64,000 bases of DNA. Origin: Xestospongia muta (lineage: Eukaryota > Porifera > Demospongiae > Haplosclerida > Petrosiidae). The position numbers were made by a program, and so were the translations under genes. Below, piece after piece: positions 11,990 to 48,594 of the stretch. The notes beneath the pieces are model-generated. The model saw nothing but the letters and a program-made list of their open reading frames with translations. It did no database searches and was not told where the DNA came from. The DNA is taken from contig OY848918.1 of the NCBI GenBank assembly GCA_963693285.1, forward strand, positions 5,585,876-5,649,875. Direction: 5' to 3'. Positions within the stretch are counted from its first letter, which is position 1. The number at the start of each line of letters is the position of its first letter.

Positions 11990-12068
11990 CTTGGCATTGC
12001 AAGTGTTTAGCCAATTCTCTCTGATCTAAATCGATCTATCTGCTGTTCACTCTAGACAAGTCTTTAAA
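11990..12068 (+). promoter_or_regulatory. probable WASHC2 promoter and 5' untranslated exon
   Basis: A non-coding exon appears to end at 12068 with a strong donor (TTTAAAG|GTAAGACA). The first coding exon starts after a good acceptor (TTTCTCCAG, 12610-12618), eight bases before the ATG. A CCAAT element lies at 12010-12014. The transcription start is not visible. Confidence 0.45.
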
Positions 12069-12626
12069 GGTAAGACATAATTTGAAGGGTGTGGCAAATG
12101 AAGTAGGTAATGTTTGTCTTTCCTAATTACTTTACTTTCAATAATAACTATTGATCTAATTATTGAAATGTTTATCTACAGCTTCCAGCTGTTTATTATA
12201 ACTACTGTATGTGTTACTAGAGGACATTATATAAAGCATTACTGCGACATACCTGTCATTATTACCATTACTAGATATAATAGGTTGTTTCTCCATATAA
12301 CTTTCTCACTAATTATGTCTTTAAACTGATCACTGTGCCCTCAAATATAAGAAAGTAACATGTCCAGTACATTACCATGTAACATGTTACATGCAGAAAC
12401 TACCCTGTAATATGCAATGAGATTATCCTTGTTCCTAAACTATTGTTTAAGATCATCCTCATTCCTATTCTGTTGTTACAAGTCTCATTCCTGAGTTACA
12501 CATTGTATACATGCATACGTGTAAAAGACAGACCAATGATATTATTATAGTATATATTGACTAGCTTATGCTGTACTGACATTATAATTATTATCCCACA
12601 AATACTTTGTTTCTCCAGCTGCTATC

Positions 12627-28251
<15,625 letters not shown>

Positions 28252-28472
28252 TGCTATTATTATTAGTATAGTTCTTGTGTTTGTCATGCAGCTGCTCTCT
28301 CTTAAATAACTTATTGATTTTTCATAAATATTACATGTACATGTAAATTAAGTGTGAAATTTGTATTAAAATTAAGTAATATTTGATTGGTGACAAATCT
28401 TAACAATAATAATTATTATTTAAATCACACCAGTTATTAATAAGTTATTAAAACTATATATAATATTGACTC

Positions 28473-28478
28473 AATAAA
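28473..28478 (+). terminator. probable WASHC2 poly(A) signal
   Basis: AATAAA lies 222 bp after the WASHC2 stop and 67 bp before the stop of the convergent peroxidase, so the two 3' ends probably lie very close or overlap. Confidence 0.55.
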
Positions 28479-28544
28479 ATAATTCAAAATGATATGACAA
28501 TCCCTTGAAATGAGCAGTGGTGAGGAGGTCTGTCATAGCTGTAT

Positions 28545-31500
28545 TCATAAATCTATACTCCGCCCATATCTCCGCCTACTATAGCGGTAGTTATGACACC
28601 GATAATCTCTCCAATAAGACAAATTAACGTCCTGAATTTTACTACAGGAAATTCTTTTCTGATCTCCGCGGAAGGCACTGGCTTGAACTTCTGTTATGTT
28701 GTCAGCATTGTTACAAATTACCTTTGCTAATGTGACCTTTCTTAATTGACGAAGTTGTGAGGATCGGAAGTTGTAAGGACTTTCGTACCAAAACCTGTCT
28801 CCATCACGAATTCTAGTAAATGTTAGACCCAAGATACAAGCAAATGTAGGTCCAACTTCAGCACCTGGAAGCTTCCTTTCTGATAGACCTCCAACCCACA
28901 AATCCATGCCTTTTTTAAATCCTTCTTCACCGTATATTTCCCTCATTTTGCGTTCTGTGGAAGAATAACGAAATGTTACATTTCTTCGTGGGAAAACATT
29001 TTCACACAGTTTTTGCCATTCACGATATGGTGCTAAGCCGTGGTCACGACCCCTCTGTATGTTCAATGAGGCTAAATCTGTCCCCAGTTTCTCAGGACTT
29101 TCTGTGAACAACTTTGATGTCAAAACACTGTTAACAAATTCATCAACATCTCGAGACTGAGCCACCAAGAGACCTCTGAGCAATGGGTCTGTCCCGTTGC
29201 TCTTGAAGTACTCAATGGGGTTAAAGAAGGCCCTCTCCAGCGGTAGAGGACCTTCTTTGACAGGTTTGAAATCTTCATTTAGACGAAGGAGAACAGGACG
29301 GACAAGACTGTGACCAAATCTGAAAGCAGCTGCTGCAAATTCATTAGGTATGGTTGCATCAACAAACGGGTTGTACCCATAATATGGGGGAACATAGTCC
29401 TCATAATATTGTCCAAATAAGGTAGGCAAGAACTCTTCATACGTAATCACTTGCATCATAGCTCCAATAATTTTACGAGTTTCTTGATAAATTTTCTCAT
29501 CACCCCAGCAAGGATTGAGTTTGGCAAAGTTTTTAGCTATCCGATTATGCTCTCTCAACCATATCGTATGTATAACAGTCAGACCAACTTGTTCATTAGA
29601 CCTCATGTCACCAGCATCAAAAAGAGGAATGTTTCCTCTGGGAGCCATTTTGTCTTGAAATGGAAGGTTCCCCTTGTCAGTGTTACTTCTTCCTCCTGTT
29701 TTCAGAAGACCACCAGAACACAAACGTAGCTTTTGAGCTTGTTCCTCATCAGAACCATAAACTTGTGAAGCATCGATGTAAGATGTCAGCTGGTTTATTT
29801 GATTACGGCTGATGTCATGACCATCTCTCCACTGACAGACTGGTATAGAGCGAGTCAATGGAAGACATTCCCCCATATGGGAACTCTTCTCGCCAAAAAC
29901 AGGATCATTTGGATGAACTTGCATCGGTAAACACTTGCTGGTGAAATTACAGTCGCATTCCAAATCTTCTCCATCCTCGTCGTCAAAAACAGGGGCTAGA
30001 TCAAGGTCATGATCGAGGAATTGACCCCAGCTCATAAACATATGCGACATTTTATCACTTGAATGATCTAAATCGTTCACAAGATTCCAGCTAATGAATC
30101 TTGGACTTGGCCAAGGACCAGTAAATGGATTACCAAATCTGGCTTGTTTATATCCAATTGGTTGAGAGATTTTATCTTCGTAATGAGCTGGTAGCATGCG
30201 TGCAAAGGCCATGTTTGCAGCACCATTGAGGGGAAAGAACAGGTTGTTACACGTACCATTGATGGTACGATATTGAAGAACTCTGTAATCGCGACAATTA
30301 TACTTTTCACTTAACACATCACATCCAGTTACGTTGAAAATCTGTGACAAATCTGTCTCATTCAAGTTCGTTAGGGGGTGTCCAATGATGGAGACCAATT
30401 GATGTAGAACGTATTCAACCAATTCACGACTTCTACCTTGTTTTCTAGATTCATTGTTAGCTCTGTTATTGAGTTTTCTTAAAACTTTCATAGCAAATGC
30501 TGTTGAGTCTACTGACGACACTCGAACATGCTGATACTTCTTTGTAGCATTATTTGTTTTGTTTTGGGTCAATGCTATGGCAACAGCTACATTTATAGGG
30601 ATATCTAGAAATGGGCAAACAGTACATGAATATTTGGTCATGTAACTGTCATGTGATAGTCACATGATATGGTGCAGTTGACTTACCAGGTTTTGACTGA
30701 CCAGCATGATGAAAATTGGTACCATTTTTCCACCAGAAAACAACTATTTTAAAAATATTGACATCATGTGACATGTCTTGTGAATTGTTATGTACCTCGA
30801 AGATATCCTGATGCTTTTCCTGATCCTGCTTTGTTTCGAGCCTGAACCTCATACATACCTGAGTCACGTTGAAGTACTTTAGTAAACGTGATACCTTTGT
30901 GATCAATTGAGACCCTTCCTGCGAGTGGAATCAGAATAATATACAGACATACAGATCTAAGTATCCATCAATCCATCTTCTTACATACCGTGTTGTCCAA
31001 AAAATCTCTCTCCATTCTTATACCATCGGACATAGGTAGGTTTTGAGCCAGTGAACCCAAAGTCATAGTAAGAAGGTTGGCCAATAAAAACAGATTTAGG
31101 AGATGGATGATAAGATGGCTTAGCTACAACAGAAAGAGAGCATTTAATTGATAGTATCCATAGCAACAAGTCTATCCATACATTTGAGGTTAAAGGCTAC
31201 AATATAACCATAAAATCATAGTTGTTACAACTAGCCAAGGTCAAAGTTCAATAAAATTTAATATCCTGTGATATTCGAGAGTCTAGACAAACTGTCAAAT
31301 AATTATTAAATTCTCAAAATGTTTCTTCTTGACCTAGTATCTGTTTTAGAGTATAAAGGTGAAAAGACAAGAGGTAAACAATTGGGTGTTTTTGCTTATT
31401 ACTTCTTTATTTGTAAACAAACAAATTCTCTTATATCTATTACATAATTCTCTGGCGGCAAATAATCAGATAACATACAGTTATGACTAGCAACTATGGT

Positions 31501-32515
31501 AACAGTAGCTTGAATAAATGCATTTTGACTTTCTTAAAGTGGACAATCAAAATGCCCTTGACATCATACAAGGATTGTACTTTGTAGGTAAACTACACAC
31601 AGTCATAGTGGCTCTTTGAAATTATTGCAATAACCGACTAACTCAATATTGTATAGATTATAATAACATTCCGGATACGTGATCAACTCCCTTGTAGTTA
31701 TTTTAAATGGAATTTTGTAGTGCTAGTAAAAAGATTTCACTTTTCATGCAAGAATTACTACTAGAATAACTCTATGGTCACTAAACCCTAATAGACTGAT
31801 TCTTTTTTACATAACAAGTACTAGTTACTGTGATGATGTGAAATATATATATGTGTGTATTCTTAAGAATGCCAGTCAATAGTGAGAAAACTGGAGGAGT
31901 TCAATATTCTAATCATAACAAAATTATATACTCACTTAAAACATAAATAGTTCCCAGAGGACTAGGTAACACTCCAAATTTTGTCCACACTTCACAATTA
32001 ATACCAATGCCATTGTCTTCTCTCCTCATTGGTCCAAAACGAATTGTTTTGCCGTTACTTTGAAGTTTTACCCTCGGCGCATATTTTGTAAAAAATATAT
32101 CTTCTCGACCATCTAATAACCAGACAGTCCGATTATTTGAGAGCTTGTTTCGACAATTAAAGTAAATATAATTTCCGACAGTTGTTTCAATGTTTTTTGG
32201 ATTTTCCACCCATCCTGGACTGGAACTTTGTTTAGGAAGACGTTCATCAATGAAAACAAAGGAGGAGGTTTCGTCTCCATTGTAAAAGTAATGGTAGTTG
32301 TAGTTGGTTGATGATGTGGCAGTAACTAAATGGACAAATAAATGGATGAATGAATGAATGGATGAATAGATGTATATACAGATGAATAAAGAAATGAATA
32401 AGATACATACATGGTATGGATGACACAAGAAACCTTACTATATCTTACCTCTCAAAAACAGTACAAGGCAGCTAAACAGGACTAACCAATTTTCAGAGCT
32501 AGACTGACAAAACAT
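28545..32515 (-). CDS. Ig-domain haem peroxidase (peroxidasin-like)
   Basis: Six exons join in phase on the minus strand (32449-32515, 31936-32325, 30989-31123, 30796-30918, 30687-30743, 28545-30604), giving 943 residues. A signal peptide (WLVLFSCLVLFL) is followed by two Ig-like domains (about residues 45-152 and 153-238). The first has a Cys pair; the second has the I-set ending DSGMYEVQARNKAGSG but lacks both canonical cysteines. The peroxidase domain (about 370-940) holds GQFLDHD (Asp455, His456), Arg592 and Glu595 in MRSNEQ, and proximal His689 in FRFGHSLVRP, so it looks catalytically complete. The tail is rich in Arg and Tyr. Vertebrate peroxidasin has leucine-rich repeats, four Ig domains and a VWC domain; this protein is a shorter relative. 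Peroxidasins form sulfilimine bonds in collagen IV, but that activity cannot be assumed here. The whole peroxidase domain is one exon, as in the nested gene. Confidence 0.92.
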
Positions 32516-32762
32516 GTTTAGAATGGTAGTATGTTTAAAACAATCAACGTTTCCTTTGTTGTATCAAGAAATTGATGTATGAAGTTGAAGCAGTAGTATA
32601 TATGTAATATAATTCGTTCAGTTTGAAATAAACATGCAGGCAGGAGGTTCTTGAGAGCTTGAGCAAAGATCTGCACACTGGCTGTTATTCTTCTGCTAGG
32701 AGATTGTAGTAGCAAAGTAGAGAATTCACTGTTTAAAGTGTGGCTCTAACAACTCGAATTGT

Positions 32763-32770
32763 TATATAGT
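32763..32770 (-). promoter_or_regulatory. possible TATA box of the Ig-peroxidase
   Basis: TATATAAC on the minus strand, about 250 bp before the ATG at 32515. The distance implies a long 5' leader or an unrecognised leader intron. Confidence 0.3.
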
Positions 32771-35045
32771 TAGCGGAGCAGCTGAAACTATGAATATCAT
32801 TATAGCAACACAATAGTCTTTGTTAAGTTATGAGGATAAGGGATTTTTAATTACCTTTAAAAATGACTTTTTGCTCCTTGTGTAGTTGAGGCTACAAAAT
32901 CTTATGACTGCACTTAAAATAGAATTTGTGTGAAGATGCAATAAATGATGTCATTTCTTGATATTAGTTTTTAGTTCTAGGTCATTGCAACTATTCTTGA
33001 CATAGATAGGCCTGCATTGCACTGTTTACTAATTACCATAATATCCCCACACTTCTAGTCGTACAAATGAGTTTAAATTAGTTATTGAGGCATTATTCTC
33101 TGCCGTCTATACTGTAGTCTCTGGTGAGCTAGACTAGCTCCACTCCATCCATTTAAAGTGGTATGTATATCGGTACACACTATAACATTACCCAATGTAA
33201 AATCTCCAATACTGTGATGTTAACTAAGTTCAAACCGATACTTAAAAAAAACTACACAGTGCTAATATTATTGTAACTTATTCTATTACTATATTTCATG
33301 TCATGAAAAACAAGTAAAGCAACATTAGACAGGTATTTATTAAATAAACAGTTACTTTAGATTAGCATAACTGATGCCTGTCTCAGGAATAGTTACACAA
33401 CACAAACTGTTGTAATTATATTAATGAGATACACTATACAAACTTATTCTACATTATGATTGTACTGTTGTAATTATATTAATCACCTTTCTCAGTTAAG
33501 ATCTTGTTGCATTGAGTCTGCCATTAACAAAGAGGACATAGACAAACTGTTGCTATACTTTTTAATGCATTTATATATTTTAGTATTTCAGTATGCTTTA
33601 AGAGAAACTCCTGTAAACTCTGAACCTCTAAAATCATAGGACAGGACCCTAAATCAGTACTGCTGTGGCAACAGGTTTGTTCAAGCCTACAACTTCACAT
33701 TAGATTAGTCAGTCTCTAACACATCTTGTGGTTTGTGTGAGTCTACATTCATTAAACAAGAGGAGAACAGAATCTTTATTTCTTAAAACAATAGAGAATA
33801 TTCAATACACTGATTAATTCATCTAAAGCATGAGATAATGAGAACATTGTCATAAGATCATACCACAATGACAACAAATGGAAAATCTACTTCTGTATTT
33901 TCTTGGTAATCAATTTGTATTCTTTAAGTAAACTATTCTTTATTTACAATTTTTACACTATGTAGAGCTTCCCTTCATTAACAAATGAGAAATCCCAGTA
34001 GATTCAGGGTACTACCATAGTAAATCATCGTACGATACTCACCCACATACGACCACATTGCAACACACACACCTGCACAACCACATTGCAATTTAGCCCA
34101 CGTACAAGACATCGTGACTCAATCATATGACCCTATATGTAAGTCACTCATGCACAACCATTTTGTAACCTAATACCACTTTGTAACTCATGCAATTGTA
34201 TGACTTTTTGATAGAACTCATACCATATAAGGTAGCAATTATAGCATCAGTAGTCCTCTATTAGACACTATCATGTAATACAAGTCATGTTTATTATTAC
34301 AATAATTAGTCAATTGAGTTAAGTTATTAGCCACACATATATTGTCCACTAGAACAACTGTGATGTCTCAATTGATTAGCTCTATGTCACAGTTAGTTAC
34401 TCAATAACATTACTATTTTTACATCAAGGCATTACTATAGAAAGACTTCAATGATACATACATTTACCAAATATTGCTCTTTAGCGCCACAAAGGCACAT
34501 AATAAAAATAGCAATAGTAATAGGAACTTATCTAATTTGCTTCGGTGTCACTATGTCAACAATAGAATGTCTGACATCAGCATGTAAGAGCTATTGTAAA
34601 CATTTTAATATTGACTACTTCACAAAGTGTTTTATGAGGCCTTGTCCTATATGTATGGGTTCATATACATTAAAATGGTAATGATGTTAAATGTAAAAAT
34701 TCAATGCAACAATTCCACTAAAAGTATTTTATTTTTTGATCGATAATCACTTTTAAATTTTGATCCAACAAAAGGATGTCACATACATGCTATATGTAAG
34801 ATATTTAAAGAAAAAAACTTTAGAATACAGGTGGGATAAATAGAGAAAAAAATCGAGTGTTTTTTGATCGATATCGAATGGAAAAAAGAAAAAGTAGTTA
34901 TTATAATACTTAGACTATCATTAGCAGTATTAAATGGCAAGTTATTAACAGTTATTAACAATAAATGTGACTATATATTATATTCATGCATGGACAGGAT
35001 CAAAGTGGATTCATTATTTGAATAATTCAATCGTCGTGGTAACCG
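32771..35045. other. intergenic region without a recognisable gene
   Basis: Sequence is AT-rich. The 76-codon plus-strand frame at 34451-34681 has several cysteines but no splice context, promoter or family match, so I do not call it. A minus-strand AATAAA at 34728-34733 may serve the MASK gene upstream at 35046. Confidence 0.5.
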
Positions 35046-45292
<10,247 letters not shown>

Positions 45293-45672
45293 TATAGAGG
45301 CCAGGATGACTTTTGATCAAAATCTAGTTTTCTTAAGACAACAAAACTTCATCTGTTAGAGTTATAACTTGATCTGAGGTGATTAAGATCTCTGGAAATT
45401 AGAATGGAAGATAGAACTGATGATAGGGACTTTTGGGTTTTGTCCAGGACAGAGTTGCTCAACTTCCTGTGTCTCCTTGTCACATATACTCGCCCAAAGT
45501 CGTCCACATGGAAAGATAAGTCACGTGACAAATTTCATCATAGGCCTACACTAAACACGAACACGTGGTGATAAATAATTCATTTACGAAAGTAAACGGA
45601 AACATTCTAAAATATGTTAAGAAATACAATTGGCAAAGATTAATTAGTTCCGTATATTAAACGTGGAAACAC
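45293..45672. promoter_or_regulatory. divergent promoter region of MASK and MRPL37
   Basis: Only 380 bp separate the two start codons, which point away from each other, so a shared bidirectional promoter is likely. There is no clear TATA box for either gene; AAACGTGGAAAC lies immediately before the MRPL37 ATG. Confidence 0.5.
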
Positions 45673-46674
45673 ATGGCTATGGTCAGAAGATACCCTCTAG
45701 TGACCTTTTCTCGTCTGCTTGCATCGACTCCTAACTTAAAACCATCTTTTATTATACACCCTCGTGTCAGAACTCCTGAACCAGAAAAACAACTTCTAGC
45801 CTTAACAAACAGTCAACAACTTTCCAAGCCCCCAAGAAAGTTCCTGGAATATTCCCAGAACCTTGATATCACTCCATGGAAAAAATTGATAGAGAAGGCA
45901 ATTATATATGAACGAAACTATACTACACATAAAAACATTACACCACGTGACTATCCATTTGGATTGCTTCAAAATATCATCAAAATCATTTTATCACAGG
46001 CGCCTTGTTATCCACAGTTAGCTGACCTTTTCTTTGTTGGTGAGTGTCATACAACCAGTACATGGCAGGTACTAGGAGAGTGGATTGGAGTGAGAGGGAA
46101 AGTAGGTACTCTAGTAAAATCTAAACAAAAGTCTTATTTATTTTTCGATAAAGAGTTACCTATGACTACTCATTTTGAAATTGATGAACCTTTCGCAAAT
46201 TTAAACTCTTGGAAGGTAAATTTATCTCGTAATGTTGCTATGGATACCATTTCCTTACCCCCGTCTATCTACCCTTACATCCACTCTCATCTGTTAGTAG
46301 ACAACTTAGCTGTCCCTGAGAACCAGTTGATACAAAGATGTGCTCTGATAATGCATGGTTTACTATTAGATCAAGCTAAGAGAGAATATGGCAGCGATAT
46401 AGTACACCTTGAAGTCTTACCTGAGCCACAATGTGCTCAGGGTATTGTCACTAATGGTAAACGTTTCTCATTTGTCTGGTACCAACTTAATACAGCATGT
46501 GCTAACAACACAAGTGATAAAATAAAGAACTATGTCGTGATTGAGAAACCAGGACTTATGTACTCCAAGATTGAGCGAATTAGAAGTGGCCAAGATCACA
46601 GAGCACGAAGAGTACAAGATTTCAATGAGTCTATTTTAAGAACTTTATTAGCTATGTTTCTATGGCAACAATAG
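45673..46674 (+). CDS. MRPL37: mitochondrial ribosomal protein mL37
   Basis: A single exon encodes 333 residues. The first 30 residues are rich in Arg, Ser and Thr and lack acidic residues until residue 35 (MAMVRRYPLVTFSRLLAST), as expected for a mitochondrial presequence. The C-terminal third matches the mL37 family: ALIMHGLLLDQAKREYG, the FSFVWYQLNT motif (FLVFQLNT in the human protein), and a closing hydrophobic helix (LRTLLAMFLW). In the large mitoribosomal subunit, mL37 pairs with mL65 as an animal-specific peripheral protein. The human protein is 423 residues, so this one is shorter, mainly at the N-terminus. ATTAAA at 46771-46776 may be its poly(A) signal. An absence of introns is unusual beside its intron-rich neighbours. 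Divergence makes other members of the related mS30/mL65 group a minor alternative. Confidence 0.82.
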   Translation: MAMVRRYPLVTFSRLLASTPNLKPSFIIHPRVRTPEPEKQLLALTNSQQLSKPPRKFLEYSQNLDITPWKKLIEKAIIYERNYTTHKNITPRDYPFGLLQNIIKIILSQAPCYPQLADLFFVGECHTTSTWQVLGEWIGVRGKVGTLVKSKQKSYLFFDKELPMTTHFEIDEPFANLNSWKVNLSRNVAMDTISLPPSIYPYIHSHLLVDNLAVPENQLIQRCALIMHGLLLDQAKREYGSDIVHLEVLPEPQCAQGIVTNGKRFSFVWYQLNTACANNTSDKIKNYVVIEKPGLMYSKIERIRSGQDHRARRVQDFNESILRTLLAMFLWQQ

Positions 46675-46826
46675 TACTATAATTATATCAATATGTAATT
46701 AAAAATTAATTATGCTGTAATAATAATATTCATAGCTTTGACAATGACACAATGGCTGACTAATAATTACATTAAAGAGGTTGATTCTACAAATTATTTC
46801 TTTACTCCTTAATATTCTATTTACAG

Positions 46827-47667
46827 ATTGTGGTCTATCGTTCTCTCTCAACAAACATATTTGTTAATTTGGCTCTAGAAGATTGGATATTGCAGAATAT
46901 AAAACTTGAGGGAAGACGTATATTGTTATTATGGAGAAATACACCTTGTGTGAGTAAAGTGGATATATATGACAACCACAAGTACTATCTCTCATTTTGT
47001 GTTCCAGGTTGTAATCGGCAGACACCAGGTACCTATAACATTGACAGTGCCTAGATTACCAGAATTTTATTACTCCACAATTCAGTACTAAACCCTGAAT
47101 CATGAAGTCCATTAAGTATAATTACCATTACTGCCTGGTGCTCTAGACACTGTCATTAATTATATATTATGTTATGTAATGTTATGTAATGTTATGTAAT
47201 GTGTTGTTCAGAACCCTTGGAAAGAATCAAATATTTTAAAACTTAAAGAGACTGGTACTCTATTAGCAAGACGAAGATCAGGAGGAGGAACTGTTTATCA
47301 CGTGAGGGTCATGTGACACATGTAATCTTTTACATGTATTATTTTAGGATTTGGGTAATCTTAATTGTACTTTTTTCAGTCATAAAAATGATTACAACAG
47401 ATTACGCAACCTGCAGTTGGTGTGTGATACTATCAATGGAAAATGGAAGGGGGTGGGGCTTCATATCGGTGAGAGACATGACATAATTTGTCAAGGAAAG
47501 AAGGTATTGCTTTTAATTTCTCTTCATTTGAAGTATATCTCTTGCTCTTATACAGGTCTCTGGTAGTGCTGCTAAGATTGGCAAAGATCAGACATATCAT
47601 CATTTCACATTGCTCATTGACACAAATAAAGATCATCTCAAGAGACTACTACAACCTGATGATAGAG

Positions 47668-47766
<99 letters not shown>

Positions 47767-48403
47767 ACAATTATACAACACTCTCTTTTGTAGTTGTTAT
47801 TTTCTTCATCCAGTGCTACAGCTAGTGTCCCATCTTCTACTGTTAACCTCAAAGCTCTGACAGGAGATATCTGTTATGAGTCAGTGTGTAGTGCCATAGC
47901 TTATCAGTTCTATAAAGTACACCACACAAAGGAAATAAACCAAAACAGAGTATGTTAGCATAGACAAGTTAGCTTGTTGTTTTAATAGAACTACCATTAT
48001 ATAAATGTATACCGATTTGTTTGGTTAACGACAGTAATATCAACTTACATACAAACATGTAAGACTGTACATATAAACAGATATCATTGTACATGTTATA
48101 ATTATGTAGATTATGTAGATATTGTCAACTTGACATGTGTTTTCTTGTTAGGTTATTGATATAGATCCATTGTCAGGGTCAATGTTTACTGATATAACGA
48201 AATTGAGACACGAACTGGAAACTCCAAACTGGATATTCGGGAAAACACCAAAGTTCTCAGTACAAATAGAACAGGTATGAGTCTATTGAAATATCAGTCA
48301 GTATTCAGTCCTTTTGTTTCAGCTGCTACTGGAAGTGTCAGCAGGCATCATTACCAGCTGTACCCCTGAGCCCCTTAATAAAGACTTGTTAATAGGTCAG
48401 TAA
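46827..48403 (+). CDS. LIPT1: mitochondrial lipoyltransferase 1, first exon not located
   Basis: Eight exons in phase 0 throughout (46827-46949, 47008-47028, 47212-47301, 47348-47503, 47556-47666, 47794-47949, 48152-48274, 48323-48403) give 286 residues. They cover the catalytic fold: [14 protein letters not shown] then [28 protein letters not shown] (substrate loop), VSGSAAKIG with the catalytic-region lysine, and YHHFTLL. LIPT1 transfers lipoyl groups to 2-oxoacid dehydrogenase subunits in mitochondria. The coding frame enters at an acceptor (TTTACAG, 46820-46826), so an N-terminal exon with the targeting peptide is missing and must lie in 46675-46800 or overlap MRPL37. The C-terminus is short: the human protein has about 50 more residues after the corresponding point. 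The first exon starts only 153 bp after the MRPL37 stop. Confidence 0.9.
47672..47763. repeat. (CT)n microsatellite
   Basis: A pure run of about 46 CT units fills most of the intron between the LIPT1 exons ending at 47666 and starting at 47794. Confidence 0.97.
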
Positions 48404-48496
48404 GTACATAAGTCATTGTGGTTTATGATCTTGTGAATATAGGTACACCATTTAATAATTTTTTATTAGAAAAAAATATTAACTAGAAAGAATGGT

Positions 48497-48526
48497 TTTA
48501 TTTTTTAAAAAAGAACAAACAATAAA
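48497..48526. terminator. facing poly(A) signals of LIPT1 and TTC3-like gene
   Basis: AATAAA on the plus strand (48521-48526) serves LIPT1. AATAAA on the minus strand (48497-48502) serves the TTC3-like gene. Since each signal lies beyond the other, the two mRNAs should overlap by a few dozen bases at their 3' ends. Confidence 0.5.
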
Positions 48527-48594
48527 AGCAAGATATATAAAATCAAATTAGTCCATGTACCCTAATGGTACAGTTGCTCCTTTAATTATACTTA

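Noticed and set aside
32518..32715. 65-residue minus-strand frame just upstream of the Ig-peroxidase start
   Set aside because: It ends before the signal-peptide ATG in another frame; it is probably 5' untranslated sequence.
34451..34681. 76-residue cysteine-containing plus-strand frame
   Set aside because: There is no splice context, codon bias or recognisable family, and it sits in AT-rich intergenic DNA.
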